Source: Lactarius indigo | Taxonomy: Eukaryota; Basidiomycota; Agaricomycetes; Russulales; Russulaceae | Reading direction: 5' to 3' | Assembly (NCBI GenBank): GCA_025766275.1 | Contig: JAFKAC010000097.1 | Coordinates: 1 to 64,000, forward strand | Length of the DNA stretch: 64,000 nt | Part shown: positions 1 through 11,825 of the stretch, piece after piece | Layout: each line of letters starts with the position of its first letter | Numbering within the stretch: position 1 is the stretch's first letter | Translations under genes and position numbers: made by a program | Notes under the pieces: generated by a model | Seen by the model: the letters and a program-made list of their open reading frames with translations, nothing else | Databases searched by the model: none | Told to the model about the DNA's origin: nothing

Positions 1-292
1 CCCCAATTCTGTATGATAATTTCCCATCTAACTTACTTAACTACGAACCGCACTCTTGAGTTTGGATGTCTGCTAGGTGTTGTTATGAAAACCGCAGTAA
101 GCAAGGCAGTGAGCCTTCCTCTACGGCACTATACAAGTTTCTCGTACAGTCGCTATGACAAGTTTATGATGACCAACTGTAACAATGGTAGTCCTTATCA
201 TTGTTGGCATCAGGGCTAAAGTTAAAGACTCAGAAGCCTGCAGAGATCTATGATAAGCCTTTGGAGACTGGATCGATCTGCGCACGGGAAAC

Positions 293-1163
293 TTATGCAA
301 TCACATCCAAAGAATGGCTGAAAGTATATGGCTCTGCTTTTGGACACAATACATGTTTTAAGTAAAGAACCTCCCTGCTATTGAGCCATATTGGATTGTA
401 GGCATTAATCAGAAGGCCTGGAGGTGCATGTAGCTTATTGTGAACTTTCTGGAAGCCAACATGGATGTGGGGGAGTGCACCACGCTTATTGACACCCCAA
501 CTCATAATATGGTGCTGGTGGTGCAGTTGGTTAAGGACTTTTAACCAGCTATGTAAGTCAGGGTGTTGCCAGTCAGGTTTGATAACCGTATATGTCTGCC
601 GATTTGTGCTGGGTTCGACAGCTGATTTGTCAGAAGACATCCCATCAGGTCCCAATGAGTCCAAAAAAGGTAGGTGCTTTCTCAGTGGATCATATATTTT
701 CATGACACCACGGCAACATTGGAACAACTCCATCATAGATGAGCAATGGTGTCACTTTACGGCATAGAAAACTTACTTGGTACTCGCATTGCTGCCAGCT
801 GTGTCTAGACTTCTCTATGGCTCTCTCTACCAGTGGGAGCTTGTCTCTTTTGTGGTGTGACTGTAAGCTCTTGATCCGGTTTGAAAATGTCTTCTCTATG
901 GCCTTCCGCATCTCCTGTGTGTTGCCATACCCTATCTTTTTGATTAGATGTTCAGCGAAAACTCGGCCAGCGGTGACATTCCAGGGTGATTTTGGTTTCC
1001 CCACGATGTTGATCATGAAGTCAGTAGTCATTGCATCACAGGCCTTTGCACCATGACCTGTGTGCTCCCATTTGGCCATGAACACAGAAATTCGAGAGGG
1101 GTTGGGTATGCAGCCATAAGGTGGACTCTCCTTTAGTAGAAAAGAGAGTTCAGTTTGGACCAA
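293..1163 (-). CDS. Hypothetical protein, two exons (partial)
   Basis: Two minus-strand open segments join across a good 49-bp intron (728-776, GTAAGT donor, AG acceptor). The upstream exon (777 to about 1163) encodes a basic stretch with IEKTFSNRIKSLQSHHKRDK. The downstream exon (293-727) contains LGPDGMSSDKS and YTVIKPDWQHPDLHSWLKVL and ends at TAA 293-295. The upstream end has no ATG and is closed by an in-frame TAA, so an earlier exon must exist. The style resembles repetitive hypothetical proteins of mushroom genomes, but I cannot name a family or function. The exon joint is inferred from splice signals only. Confidence 0.45.
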
Positions 1164-1419
1164 TTTCTGGTTCAGATACAGTTAGCGTAGAATACCATTG
1201 CACCGGTTGCTACAGAGGTACTGGAACTCACTGCCAGTGAATTCTTGTCTGCCTCACGCTGGAATGGGCTCCTTCCACATCTGCCTTTCACACAGGTACG
1301 ATCATCGTTCTCCATAACTCTGTGAAGCGAGCTGGCAGCGGTGGCATGACTTTCCTGCTGACAACCTTCAGGTGTCTAGGAATTAAAGGCAAGTCACCCA
1401 CACGAACAGACCGGGACCA

Positions 1420-2501
1420 TTAGAAAAAATCCACTTTCCCAACGTTGTTCCACTCTTCAATGATTTGATGGTACCTCTGGGGAAACACAGGGTGGATGTG
1501 AAAGTAATGGTGACTGAGACAAAGGCAGCCTGGAGGGTCGCAAGGGCGGAATAGTGGGTTGCGAAGGCAACTGCTGGGGCTGGAAGGTTTTTTACCTCTT
1601 AGCAATGATGGGCACCAGTCAAAATAAGATAGATTCATGTTGGGCATCATGAGATTGCCGCTGGCTTGAGGGCCATCTTGAACCATGAGATCTACATTTT
1701 CCTCAAACTCCTTGGCTGATTCATACAGTTCTATATCTGAGTTGGAATTGTCCAGCACAGGGGAATCACGTGCATAAAAGTCTTGTGGATCTTGAATAGA
1801 CTCACGGGGTGGTAAGATTTGCTCCACTTCAACTGAGCTTCTATTGTGAGGGTCAATCCATACTTCCTGGAATGTCACGAAGATGTGTGCGTTCAAGGGA
1901 GAAGGGAAATAATTGTGTCAACGTGCACGATAAGAACTTCTCACCCTTTCTTCTGCATCTTGGCCCCACTCTCCATCTGTGATACTTGAACCATGACGAG
2001 TGCCCCAGGCTGCCCTTCCTCTGCCTCCATCTGAGCAAAACAATATTGCTTGTGGAGTAGCTAGGGCCTCATTCAACTTCTTGTCGCTGTCTGTGGGTGT
2101 ACCAATTGCAGTTGAGAAATCTGAACGAGGGCGCTTCTTTATTCGCACTTGAAGTGGATCAGAGATGTACTGTTGCATCAGAGGGAGGGTGCTCACGTGT
2201 TCGGTCATGCTCCGAGCTAGGTTCCAACTCTGTAGCCAAAGTCAGTGACTGATCCAAACAGGGAGACGAATGGATATCCACCATCGCCAGACTGAAGAAT
2301 GCGCCACTTTTTGTGCCCCAGAAACATTGTTATGGTGGCATAGTGAGCTGCTCGGTATGTGGCTAGAGAATTCCTATGTGTAATAGTCACAGTCACCTGT
2401 GCGTGCTCACCATCAACTTCTTCATCCGAAGTGCTCTCAGCATCATCCTCTTCATTGTCTGCCTCGGATGGGTTTGAATTGTGTGTATGCCTGCGGTCCA
2501 T
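1420..2501 (-). CDS. Hypothetical acidic protein, exon pieces
   Basis: Three consecutive minus-strand open segments may be exons of one gene, possibly the 5' part of the gene ending at 293. The first (2501-2217) starts with a true ATG and is acidic (NEEDDAESTSDEEVDGEH). The second (2208-1918) starts with ATG and has basic patches (IKKRPRSDF). The third (1896-1420) has no ATG and contains DWCPSLLRGKKPSSPSSC and FPQRYHQIIEEWNNVGK. The exon joints are not clear, and no catalytic or known domain is visible. It may be a decayed gene. Confidence 0.3.
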
Positions 2502-4426
2502 GCTCCTTAAGTTGCAGCGGTGAGGGAATTCTGGTCCAGAAACTATGTTGCCAATGCCTTCTTTGATGTAGAGGAGTGTCGGTAAAGTTGAATTTGGCTA
2601 TTAGATTCAAGCGTAAGTAGTACTTACCAGAGCAAAGTGGATCCCCAGTCTGGCCAATGCCAGCTGAGGTCTTATCTCACGTCCACTGCCTTGGCATAAG
2701 TTATACTGGGTGCCCAGGTGCTGAAAACTGAAGCGCTGAAAATCTGCAGGTTCAGAGTGCATGAGGTTCATGCATCTCCAGTGCTCAGGATAGCTCATTA
2801 AATATTGTGCAGTACGTGTATAATTGCAAGATTGATTGTCTCCCATTGTTTTCCAAAGAGAGGATGCACTCGATGTCAGACCATGAATGCATGAACCCTA
2901 AATTGAACGATTTCATTTTATTGACACCAAAATTCCTCTTCCTCATGAGATATCAATGTCTTGATTTGCATACAATATACAAGCTGACGCAAAAGTTAAT
3001 ATGCCACAAATTCGGTCCCACTGGCATCCGGACCCTGGCTAGTGCAGTGACTAATGGATCAGAGCTGTGATCACTCAGCAGCATGATGGTGGGGCACAAA
3101 CCTTGTCAGGTAAGCAGGGAGTGGTATTCCGAGCTCTACATGTGCGACACACAACCCCATGTACCTAACAGATGGATAAATTTGTCGTGTCCCAAGACGC
3201 AAATATTTTGAAAGCTCACTGAGTGATGGCAAAATGAACTACCGAATTACTTGGGGCTTGGCTTACAAAGGGTTTCCTTTTTCCGACAAAAAGGACTGCA
3301 ATTTCCCCGTACCAAGGAATGAGAGGAAAGTCACGTTTCAAGTTGGGGTTTCAACCAACGCGACAGTCAAAATAGGCAGAAACCAAAAGTGTGTGGCCAG
3401 TGACTCGTATGAGGGTATCAAATACCTCTGGCTGAGAATCACCTGGAAGAAAGAATGCACCTTCAATGTCTACATAGGGGGGGTTGATGGTGCTTCCAAG
3501 ATCATGTGCAGGCAAGTTGGCATCAAAACTATGGGTAATGCTGCGGCAAGGCCATCTTCCCCACAGATACCCGTGAATAGTGCTGGTTGTCTGAAGTGTT
3601 GGGAATAGTTGAATCAGTCATTTGCATCCATGTATTCAGAGAATGTAGGGGCTTACGGTAACACCAAGGGGTAAGTGGCGGTGAATAACCATACAGTATT
3701 TATTGTCAAACGAATGAGTCTAGGAGACTATGTTTCTGTATACTCCAATGCCTGTACATCCACGCCTTAAATGCAGGAGTGCCTGCAGATATACATACAC
3801 CATGCCAGTGGTGTCTAAGTTCACACCAAAGTTCCCGCCCACCACCTCAAGTCTACATAAAAATTGCATAGAGTTTACTAGTGTCAATAAGGAGCCCAAG
3901 AAACCTTTTTTAGCTCTACAATAATGTTAGGATGAAAGTGGGGATGCAATGTGACCCTGCCAGTGCCGTATCCCATTGTTGCCCCAGAAAGGTGTCGGCT
4001 AATCCCTCCCACACTGTGGACAAATGCATAACAAATACATTTTTCTGCTGTTCTGTGATTGAAGCCCATTGTATGCGGTGTTTCCTGTTTGGTTGTCATC
4101 CATTTTTACACCTTTTCGATGGATGAGTCATTGGAGTGACACAGAACCACATGTGCACAATAATCATAATCTTCCCAAGATGCCGTTGTAGGTAGGCAGA
4201 GGCGCCAAGACTCCCCAGCCTAGATTGCTCAGCATCCATCAGCACAGCTGTGTGTACGGCCGGCTGCAAGTCATCTAGCCGGGAGAACTTGAACAAACAT
4301 TTGTGAACGGTCGTTACTGTGATACTGTACATGTGCCATTAAGATCTCCACTTGGCGGTCGGTCAATACAACACCACACCGCATCTCCGCAGCTCAGTAT
4401 TTTACTTACAAGCTACAGTCAAGTCA
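2502..4426. other. Low-content host sequence
   Basis: No gene can be supported here. A plus-strand ATG frame at 3234-3608 (124 codons, basic, no recognisable domain) and two short minus-strand ATG frames (4332-4096 and 4099-3884) are present, and the minus pair could be exons of a degraded gene. Codon quality and conservation cannot be judged from the window. No RNA gene or long repeat was seen. Confidence 0.4.
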
Positions 4427-4807
4427 TTAACCAACTACTGATCTTGCTCGTTTCTCCTTCCTAATATCTGTCGTGTTTGTGGTTGCTTGAGTAACCCAGC
4501 TTGGTTCACCATTGCTACGAATGGAGAGGACCCGGTCATGATTGAGAGGATATTCTGAATTCTTGGAGACGCTCTCCCATTGCCCACCAACTCCAAGCAT
4601 CCAATATTGATGTGTCTTGGTAGATGCGTCAAAGTGAACATACAGATGCCCTGTCTTGGATTGGGGGACCACGGGTGGTGATTGGATGCTTGAATCAGAC
4701 TGGGAAAAGTACCAAATGGTGTAGCTGCTCCCAGAGCTAGAACTGAATGGCTGCTGGTGTGATTGATAACTAGCATAGGCACCACCGGGCACCATGGTGG
4801 CAGCCAT
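4427..4807 (-). CDS. Hypothetical Ser/Gln-rich protein
   Basis: A 126-codon frame with an ATG at 4807-4805. The N-terminal third is Ser/Gln/Pro rich (YQSHQQPFSSSSGSSYTIWY); the rest is mixed (HFDASTKTHQYWMLGVGG) and the end is basic (RKEKRARS). No family is recognised. It could be a first exon of a longer gene or a chance frame. It lies just downstream, in the minus direction, of the terminal exon at 4982-5231, which is probably a separate gene. Confidence 0.3.
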   Translation of the reverse strand: MAATMVPGGAYASYQSHQQPFSSSSGSSYTIWYFSQSDSSIQSPPVVPQSKTGHLYVHFDASTKTHQYWMLGVGGQWESVSKNSEYPLNHDRVLSIRSNGEPSWVTQATTNTTDIRKEKRARSVVG

Positions 4808-4981
4808 CCCGGGTTTAGGGCCTATTAGCTGCTGTGCAGCTGATGCCTGATCAGGGCCGACGAGGGTTCTATGTAGTGTAGTGAGAATGTGTGGGAGGAA
4901 AGGAGAGTATGTATGGCATACTCACCCTTGTGCACATAATTCTGTGAGCTTTGCAATTCCAAGGAGTGCAGGAATGACAGC

Positions 4982-5231
4982 TCACTTCATCTGAGGAGAA
5001 ATGGCTAGGGAGTCGAGGTGAGCACTGAAGAGTTGGTCAAGAGTGTCCCCACTGATATTTGCTGTCACTAGGCTTGTCATGGCATGGGCGATGATGAGCA
5101 AGGTCGGGGAGGATGTGTGCGGCTGCAGGATAGTTGCGATCAACTGTGTAATGGCGTTGAAACTGGTTGAAGTCAATGGACTAGGCAAGTCAAACAAAGC
5201 AGGGTGGAGAGTGGAGAGAAAGGCTACCTAG
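4982..5231 (-). CDS. Hypothetical protein, 3' terminal exon
   Basis: An open segment begins directly after a CTCTAG acceptor at about 5232 and ends at a stop at 4982. It encodes hydrophobic, helix-like sequence (SFNAITQLIATILQP, MTSLVTANISGDTLDQLF). There is no ATG, so upstream exons would be needed; they would lie towards 5700, where element A is inserted at 5729. The gene may therefore be truncated by that insertion. Function unknown. Confidence 0.3.
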
Positions 5232-5728
5232 AGCTTGAGGTAGCCACATGAGTAGTAAAACTATCGAGGGGCTGGCTAATGACAGGACAGTCAGCTGTGT
5301 ATGATCAAGCCCGTGCGCAGCTCACTCCATAGCCTTTGCTAAGTTCGTCAACCTTCCATCATTCTCCCAATTATATCATCGCATAAGGAATCTCTGTCGG
5401 AGGATTGTCTGAGTAGCACGCAGGTCAGTATTTATATCAAAGCAGGAGACAACATGTGACTTTTGGAGCTCTTGGAGATGGGTCACTCCCGTTGAGCTGA
5501 ACCGAAAAGCAGTCGTCATCTTCGTCGCTGTGTGAAGGGTTCATGATAACAGGGTCAATGCAGGAAGGCAGACACAGTGAGAAGTATCTGCCTTCTGTCA
5601 GCCAGGACAGGACAATCACTATATGTCATGTGGATGGTCAAGCTGTCAAGACTCATGATGGACTAGTACGGCGCTACCGTTGTAGTTTCAAAAGTGCCAC
5701 CAAATAGACCAGTGACCGTTCCCTCTAT
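5232..5728. other. Host sequence flanking element A
   Basis: Nothing convincing is encoded here. The segment abuts the 5' LTR of element A. The five bases before the LTR (TCTAT, 5724-5728) are not repeated after the 3' LTR. Confidence 0.4.
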
Positions 5729-6228
5729 TGTTACGGTACGGACTTTACTATGGGTGTGTTGACTCATGACCGGTTATGACTACGGTCCGACTTAGTATTA
5801 GTCATGGACTCTTACATCGTATCAGTCAGCAAGTAGTTCACATGTGATTCATGACTCTTGTATGACTCATTCCTAGGATAGCTGTACTAGGGTTTGAGCT
5901 AGTTATGCTACTGGTTACCTATCGTTTGAGCAGCACTTTAAAGCCCGCGTGTATCTGTATAAGTAGTTGTAACGGAAGACCAAGAGTCCCCATCTTGGTC
6001 TTCTTCAAATCCACTATTTGACTCGTCTCTTGCCTTAGTCTTGGACTAAGAGTACTTCTGCTACTATCCACCAAGGGATAGTGCTTCTTCATCTTCGCTG
6101 CAGTGTGTGCTAAAGAGCCCCTGTTCAGCTCGCATTGGGTTGACACTATTCCCCATTTGCCTATTCTTCGCTAAGTCAATTACGCCTATCTTGAGTCCAA
6201 GTCGGACTAACGCCGGTGGAGCGTAACA
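5729..6228 (+). repeat. Element A 5' LTR
   Basis: 500 bp, TG...CA ends with short inverted termini (TGTTACG / CGTAACA). It pairs with 13033-13532. It contains a TATA box (5958-5963) and an inverted repeat around the predicted transcription start. Relatives in this window are 42441-42948 (G 3' LTR) and 52054-52562 (D 5' LTR). Confidence 0.95.
5958..6003 (+). promoter_or_regulatory. LTR core promoter with palindrome at predicted RNA start
   Basis: TATAAG at 5958-5963 lies 34 bp upstream of the A at 5992, which begins ATCTTGGTCTT. That 11-mer is the exact reverse complement of the primer-binding site at 6231-6241, so 5992 is the predicted RNA 5' end. An 11-bp inverted repeat, GAAGACCAAGA (5975-5985) and TCTTGGTCTTC (5993-6003), straddles this position. 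The same arrangement recurs in every LTR family of the window. Confidence 0.75.
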
Positions 6229-6230
6229 TT

Positions 6231-6241
6231 AAGACCAAGAT
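6231..6241 (+). promoter_or_regulatory. Self-priming primer-binding site
   Basis: AAGACCAAGAT starts two bases after the LTR and is the perfect reverse complement of 5992-6002, the predicted first 11 nt of the element RNA. This is the layout known for Tf1/sushi chromoviruses, which prime reverse transcription with the 5' end of their own transcript instead of a tRNA. Confidence 0.8.
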
Positions 6242-8188
6242 CCCCATCGTGGCGTACTCGACCAGAGACCAGTGGACGTCCTTTCGTCCCTACCACATTG
6301 AGCGACGAGGAGATCGCAATGTACCAACAAGATTCCTAGGGGCAGCCCAGTGGAGAGAGCGAGCAGAAGACACAGGATATTTCGTGGAGTTTAACGGTCC
6401 TAACTGATTCCGACCTGTTGAGTTCAACTTTGAACATCTCTGTTGGGTCGAGGTTACTTGGAACCCCATAGACTGTCGCTGGGATATCATACGACCAGCA
6501 GGAAGAAACTACAACTGTGATATCGACGCGCGAGAACTTAACAGCCGCGCAGATTACAGCCCTATTGACGGGCAAGCACAAGAACATACCGACAAAGGAA
6601 TTAGTGGTGAAGAAGCTTCCGAAAGCCAGTCACCAAGCAGAGGCAATACGCCAGCAGAAGAAGCCAGCCTAGGAGCTATTGGTGAACGCATCATACAACA
6701 AACTGAGTCTCTAACCATTCACCAACCCGAACCGGAAGTAATTCATATCCGCAGCCCAACAATCGCAATGGCTACCACCACCGTTACACAGGAAGAAATA
6801 CAACCACTACTCACCACGGAAGGAAGGGATCAGATAGCCCTAGAAGAACAAAGACGCATCGCCGAAGAATCACGAGCCAATCTGGCTCCTATCAACCCCT
6901 ATACCGGTCATCAAATGACCGATGATGACGTAGCAATTCACCGAGCCATCGGGCCGGACGTAGCCGACCCTCCCAGTGGAGGAGGCGGACCCCCTGGTGA
7001 CCTACCAGGAGGAGGACCGCCGCCACGAGGACACAGATTTGGAGGATTCCCTGGAGGGTTCCCTGGCGGACCACCAGGAGGAGGACACCCTGGAGGGGGA
7101 TTACCAGGTGCAGGTCCCATCGCTCACCCTCCAAATAGTAAACTAGCAGGCGAAGCACCAACAGTATTTGATGGAGAACGTGCCAAAGTCGAAGCATTCC
7201 TTACTCAATGGCACGTCTACTGGGGTATGAATGCGGATGAAGGCATCATGGCCATCCCATATCGATGAGCCCTTCTTTTCTTATCATACATCAAGGGCGT
7301 CAACGTTAGCGAATGGGTATTAGCAATGCTCACTTGGCTCAATGGCCAGATACAAACCGGAATACCCCGAACAAGTGAAGGACTGTGGAACGAAGTCACA
7401 CGCAGCTTTATGCAGCGCTTTAGGAACACGATGGAGCAAGAACAAGCCCAATACGAGTTGAGGAAAGGGCTTAAAATGATTGGAGGCAATCTAGATGAGT
7501 ATTGTACCCAATTCGAACAACTAGTGCGACGCGCACAATATCGGCTTGACGACCCACAGACACTCGATCTCTTCGCAAGCGGACTACCCACCGACCTGTA
7601 CTCCAAAGTGTACACCCTCGACTCTCCACACAACTATCGCGAATGGAAAGAAGCAGCCACCACTCGCCAACAGCAATACATGCATCTTAAAGCGATGATC
7701 AACAAGGGAGCACCACAAAAACAAGAAAGATCACAGCGATCACGCCCTTGGCAAGGACCGCCTAGAAGCTCTTGGCAACCCCGAAACCTTCCCAAAGACC
7801 CAAACGCAATGGACACATCTGCCGATCGCATCCGGGGACGACTAACAGGAGCCAAAGACATACTCACTCCTCGCCCCCCATATCGACCAAGGGGAGGGTT
7901 TCTACAGAGAGGAGGAGGACGTAACAACCAAAGGCCAGTCACTTGTTACAATTGTGGAAAGGACGGACACATGGCCCGAGATTGCAGGCAACCACAAAGG
8001 GAATACCAACCCTCAGCGTCCAGCAGTCGGTACATTGACACCGACTATCATCAACAAGAACCCGAAGTCGCTACCAGGGCAGTCCAAGAAGCACCCCCTC
8101 AACAGTGTGCCAACGATTGGCTTAATGGGGTGGCAGGAGAATCGGATGACGTAAAGGACATTATCCTCCAACAGTTGTGGAAAAAGGA

Positions 8189-8195
8189 GGGTTTT
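8189..8195 (+). promoter_or_regulatory. -1 ribosomal frameshift site GGGTTTT
   Basis: G GGT TTT in the gag frame fits the X XXY YYZ rule. Pol continues in the -1 frame and gag stops at 8205. A small stem (ACCCA...TGGGT) follows. The heptamer is conserved in H (36361-36367) and E (50853-50847, minus). Confidence 0.8.
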
Positions 8196-9561
8196 CAGGA
8201 CGCCTGAACCCATCGGCCTGGGTGAGGGCAGTTAATTGTAACAGTGTAATCATGACTTGCTATCGTTCTATGAGAGTCCCAGTTTCGATCCGCACAAGTT
8301 ACGCTATGGCCGACATACGAGCACTAGTCGACTCAGGAGCAACTCATTGCTTCATGAGACCCTCCTTCGTTAAAAGGATGGGATTTGGAACCAAACCACT
8401 AGATGTTCCAAAGAAAATATGGAATATTGATAATACCAAAAACAAATTGGGGCGTATCACCCACTATGTCGACGTGGATGTGCAAACTAAAGGAATTAAC
8501 AAGGAAATACGCTTCCTTATTACAGACATAGGGGATGAAGACGTCGTGCTAGGATACCCATGGCTCGCAATATATGACCCTCACATCAAATGGTCACAAG
8601 CAGCCATACACAAAGATATGCTCCCCATCGTCATCCAATCGGTTAACCCTTGCCTTGAACGAATCGCGCCTGTAGTGGTGGCCTCATCCGTACAAAACAA
8701 CGAATACGAGGTTATACACTCCTGCGTCATTACTGACGAACAACGGCAACAATTCGAAGATGACTGTTGAGTCAGAGCGACGGCTACAGACCTCGCTATT
8801 GCCGCCCAACAATACACCACAAAAGCTGAGTTACCCGCCGAATATCAAGAGTTTGAACGCCTCTTCAGTGAAGAAGCGTCGGACAGGTTTCCTCCCAGCA
8901 GGCCCTGGGATCACGCAATCGAATTTAAACCCGGAACGGCTGACGCCATCGACTGCAAAATATACCCAATGACTCAAGAAGAAGACAAAAAGCTACGCGA
9001 ATGGATAAGTGAACAACTAAAGAAAGGTTATATACGACCTTCGAAATCCCCATACACATCCTCCTTCTTCTTCATCAAAAAGAAGGATGGGAAACTGCGA
9101 CCAGTGCAAGACTACCGAAAAATCAACACAGTCACCATTCGCAATCAGTATCCCCTTCCCCTTATCACAGACCTCATTACCGACCTCAGCAACGCTCACA
9201 TCTATACCAAGCTCGATGTTAGATGGGGGTATAACAACATACGCATTAAGGAGGGAGATGAAGAAAAGGCCGCATTTAAAACACAATACGGATTATTCAA
9301 ACCTACGGTGATGTTTTTCGGCCTAACTAACTCCCCTGCGACGTTCCAGACCATGATGAACTTTATATTCAGAGATATCATGGCCAAACACGAAGCACGC
9401 GGCACAGTTATTCGAGTGTACATGGACGACATTGGCATCGCAACCGGACTCAATCACTCCCTCCAAGATCACGTCGAAGCGGTTAAAGACGTACTCCGTG
9501 TATCCGTGGAGCACGATCTGTACTACAAACTCGAAAAATGCCTTTTCCACTCCCCGCGTAT

Positions 9562-9599
9562 GGATTACCTGGGGGTAATCCTTGAAAAGGGGGTGATGT
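9562..9599 (+). promoter_or_regulatory. Conserved hairpin plus internal polypurine tract copy in RT
   Basis: GGATTACC and GGTAATCC form an 8-bp stem with a TGGG loop, immediately followed by TGAAAAGGGGGTGATGT (9583-9599). The latter is a 17/17 match to the 3' polypurine tract and LTR edge at 13019-13035. The hairpin DNA is identical in A, G, H and E, although neighbouring synonymous sites differ. The polypurine part is exact only in A. It could act as a central second-strand primer. Confidence 0.55.
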
Positions 9600-11825
9600 G
9601 TATGGACCCTATCAAAATTTCCGGCATCAAAGATTGGCCTACGCCAACCAAAGTTAAGGACGTCCGCTCTTTTCTCGGCTTCTGCAACTTTTATCAACCT
9701 TTCATACGAGGTTTCGCAACCAAAGCACGGCCACTCAATAAACTCACGCGCAAAGACACCGAATGGCACTGGGGAACGGAAGAGGAGAAGGCATTCCAAG
9801 ACCTTAAGACCCTTGTCACCAGCGAACCTGTTCTAGCACACCCCGATCTTACCCAACAATTCGAGCTGGAGGTCGATGCTTCCGGGTTCGCAACAGGAGC
9901 TGTTCTACTTCAGCGCAAAGCAGACGGCAAACGACATCCTATTGGCTATTACTCCTCCACTCTCAACGAAGCCGAACGGAATTATGATATTTATGATCTC
10001 AAACTCCTAGCCATCGTCAAGGCCTTCAGACATTGGAGACCCCTCCTAGCAGGCTCCCCCCACAAGATCAAAGTATTCTCTGACCACCTCAACCTGCAAT
10101 ACTGGAAATCGCCGCAGAAGATCAGCAGGCGCGTCGCCAGGGAAGTACTCGAACTCTCTGAATATAACTTTGAAATTCACCATATCAAGGGAACTTCCAA
10201 CGGACGCGCCAATGCACTATCGCGGAGACCAGACTACGATCAAGGGGAAAACGACAATGAGGGAATCACGGTGCTACCCGAACACATTTTTGTACGCGCA
10301 ACCACCCTGGACGAGCCACAACACCCACATTGGAGACCAGAAATCCTGCCCACAGAGATGAGTCTGCAGCACCCCGTCTACGAACAGGACCCAGCTAAGT
10401 TAAAGCCCTGGGTCGATGCTCATAAACTAAAGGATATCGAAGGGACGTGGTACAAGGATGGGTGCAGGGTGGTTACAGGAGGCATTCACGACAAACGCAC
10501 TATCATTGCCGCGCACCACGACTCTCCTGTCTATGGCCATCCGGGCATCAAACGTACTCTCCAACTCACAGAACGACACTATTGGTGGCCCCAGATGAAG
10601 AACAACATCACAGACTACGTCAAAGGCTGTGCCGAGTGCCAGCGACACAAAGTCAACCACCGTCCCATCAGGGCGCCACTACAACCCATCTATCCCAAAC
10701 CGGAGGCCCTGCCATTTGAAACTATTGCAGTGGACTTCATCACTAAACTCCCGATTTCTCGGGGTTACGACTCTATCCTAACAGTGACGGATCATGATTG
10801 TACCAAGGCCGCTGTCTTCATCCCCTGCAACAAGGAGATAACAGCTGAAGGGACAGCCACCTTGTACGTCTCTCACATCTTCCCACGATTTGGACTCCCC
10901 TCACGTGTTATCAGTGACCGAGATCCCTGCTTCGCATCCAAGTTCATGTGGGAGATATGCAAAATTCTTGGCATTAGCCAAAATATCTCCACCGCCTACC
11001 ATCCTAGAACCGACGGCCAATCGGAACGAACCAACCAATGGCTGGAGCAGTACCTCCACTTCTGGGTAAATGAGCGACAGAACGACTGGGTCCGTTATCT
11101 ACCAATGGTGGAATTCACGCACAATAACTGGCCCAATGAAACCACGCGAGAATCCCCCTTTTTTCTCTTATCAGGATTCAACCCACGCGCTGATTGGATC
11201 GATAGACCCTCCCCCATTCCACAAGTGTCATTGCGGTTAGATCAATTCAAACAAGTGTGACAACGAGCCTTCTCTTGCATGTTCAGGGCACAAAAGTCAT
11301 GGATCAAACACAAAGATACGCCCACGTTCAAAGAAGGGGACCTTGTATGGCTCGAGGGACGCCACTTACGCACTCACCAACCAACCACAAAACTAGCAGT
11401 GAAACGCCATGGACCATTTAAGGTCATCCAGGTGATGTCCCCTGTCAACTATCGCCTCGAACTCCCCACGCAGTGGAGCATCCATGACGTATTCCACATA
11501 GACCTTCTCACGCCTTATCGTGAAACACCCACGCACAGACCAAATTATCAGCGCCCACCACCAGATTTGGTCGATAACGAAGAAGAATACGAAGTCGAGA
11601 AGATTCTAGATTCTCGGCGATTCGGCAGAAGGCGTTGGCTGCAATACCTCATGAAGTGGAAAGGATACTCCAACTCGGACAATCAGTGGGTCGATAAGGA
11701 TGACGTCTTCGCTGACGAAGCCGTTCGAGAGTTTCAAAATTCTAACTCCGAACGAGAAGGACATATAAGGACCGTCATCCAACGCGATAAGTCACCATCC
11801 CCTTCTATGCCTTCCATCCCTCGCA

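Larger units (their letters stand above)
6195..8207 (+). pseudogene. gag: Element A gag (nonsense codons)
   Basis: One reading frame interrupted by TGA at 6405 and 7266. Order: a leader-encoded N-terminal domain (RDQWTSF, RGDRNVPTRFLGAA, DIDARELNSRAD) that opens near GTG 6249 without an ATG; MATTTVT at 6768, the first Gag-frame ATG; a Gly/Pro-rich linker; a capsid region (FLTQWHVYWGMN, NLDEYCTQFEQLVRRAQYRL); and a zinc knuckle CYNCGKDGHMARDC near 7947. The frame ends at TGA 8205-8207 after a -1 slip site. Copy D has CGT and CGC at the two nonsense sites, pointing to C-to-T decay. Gag packages the RNA into virus-like particles in the cytoplasm. Confidence 0.9.

Noticed and set aside
1..292. 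Frame at 13-219 as a gene
   Set aside because: Short, no domain, no splice or conservation support; nothing else is visible in 1-292.
3020..3070. GPTGIRTLASAVTNGSEL-like peptide
   Set aside because: Resembles a common spurious translation tail seen in many hypothetical proteins; no gene context.
6938..7197. Gly/Pro-rich frames on the minus strand in gag
   Set aside because: Low-complexity repeats of the gag linker read in the wrong direction.
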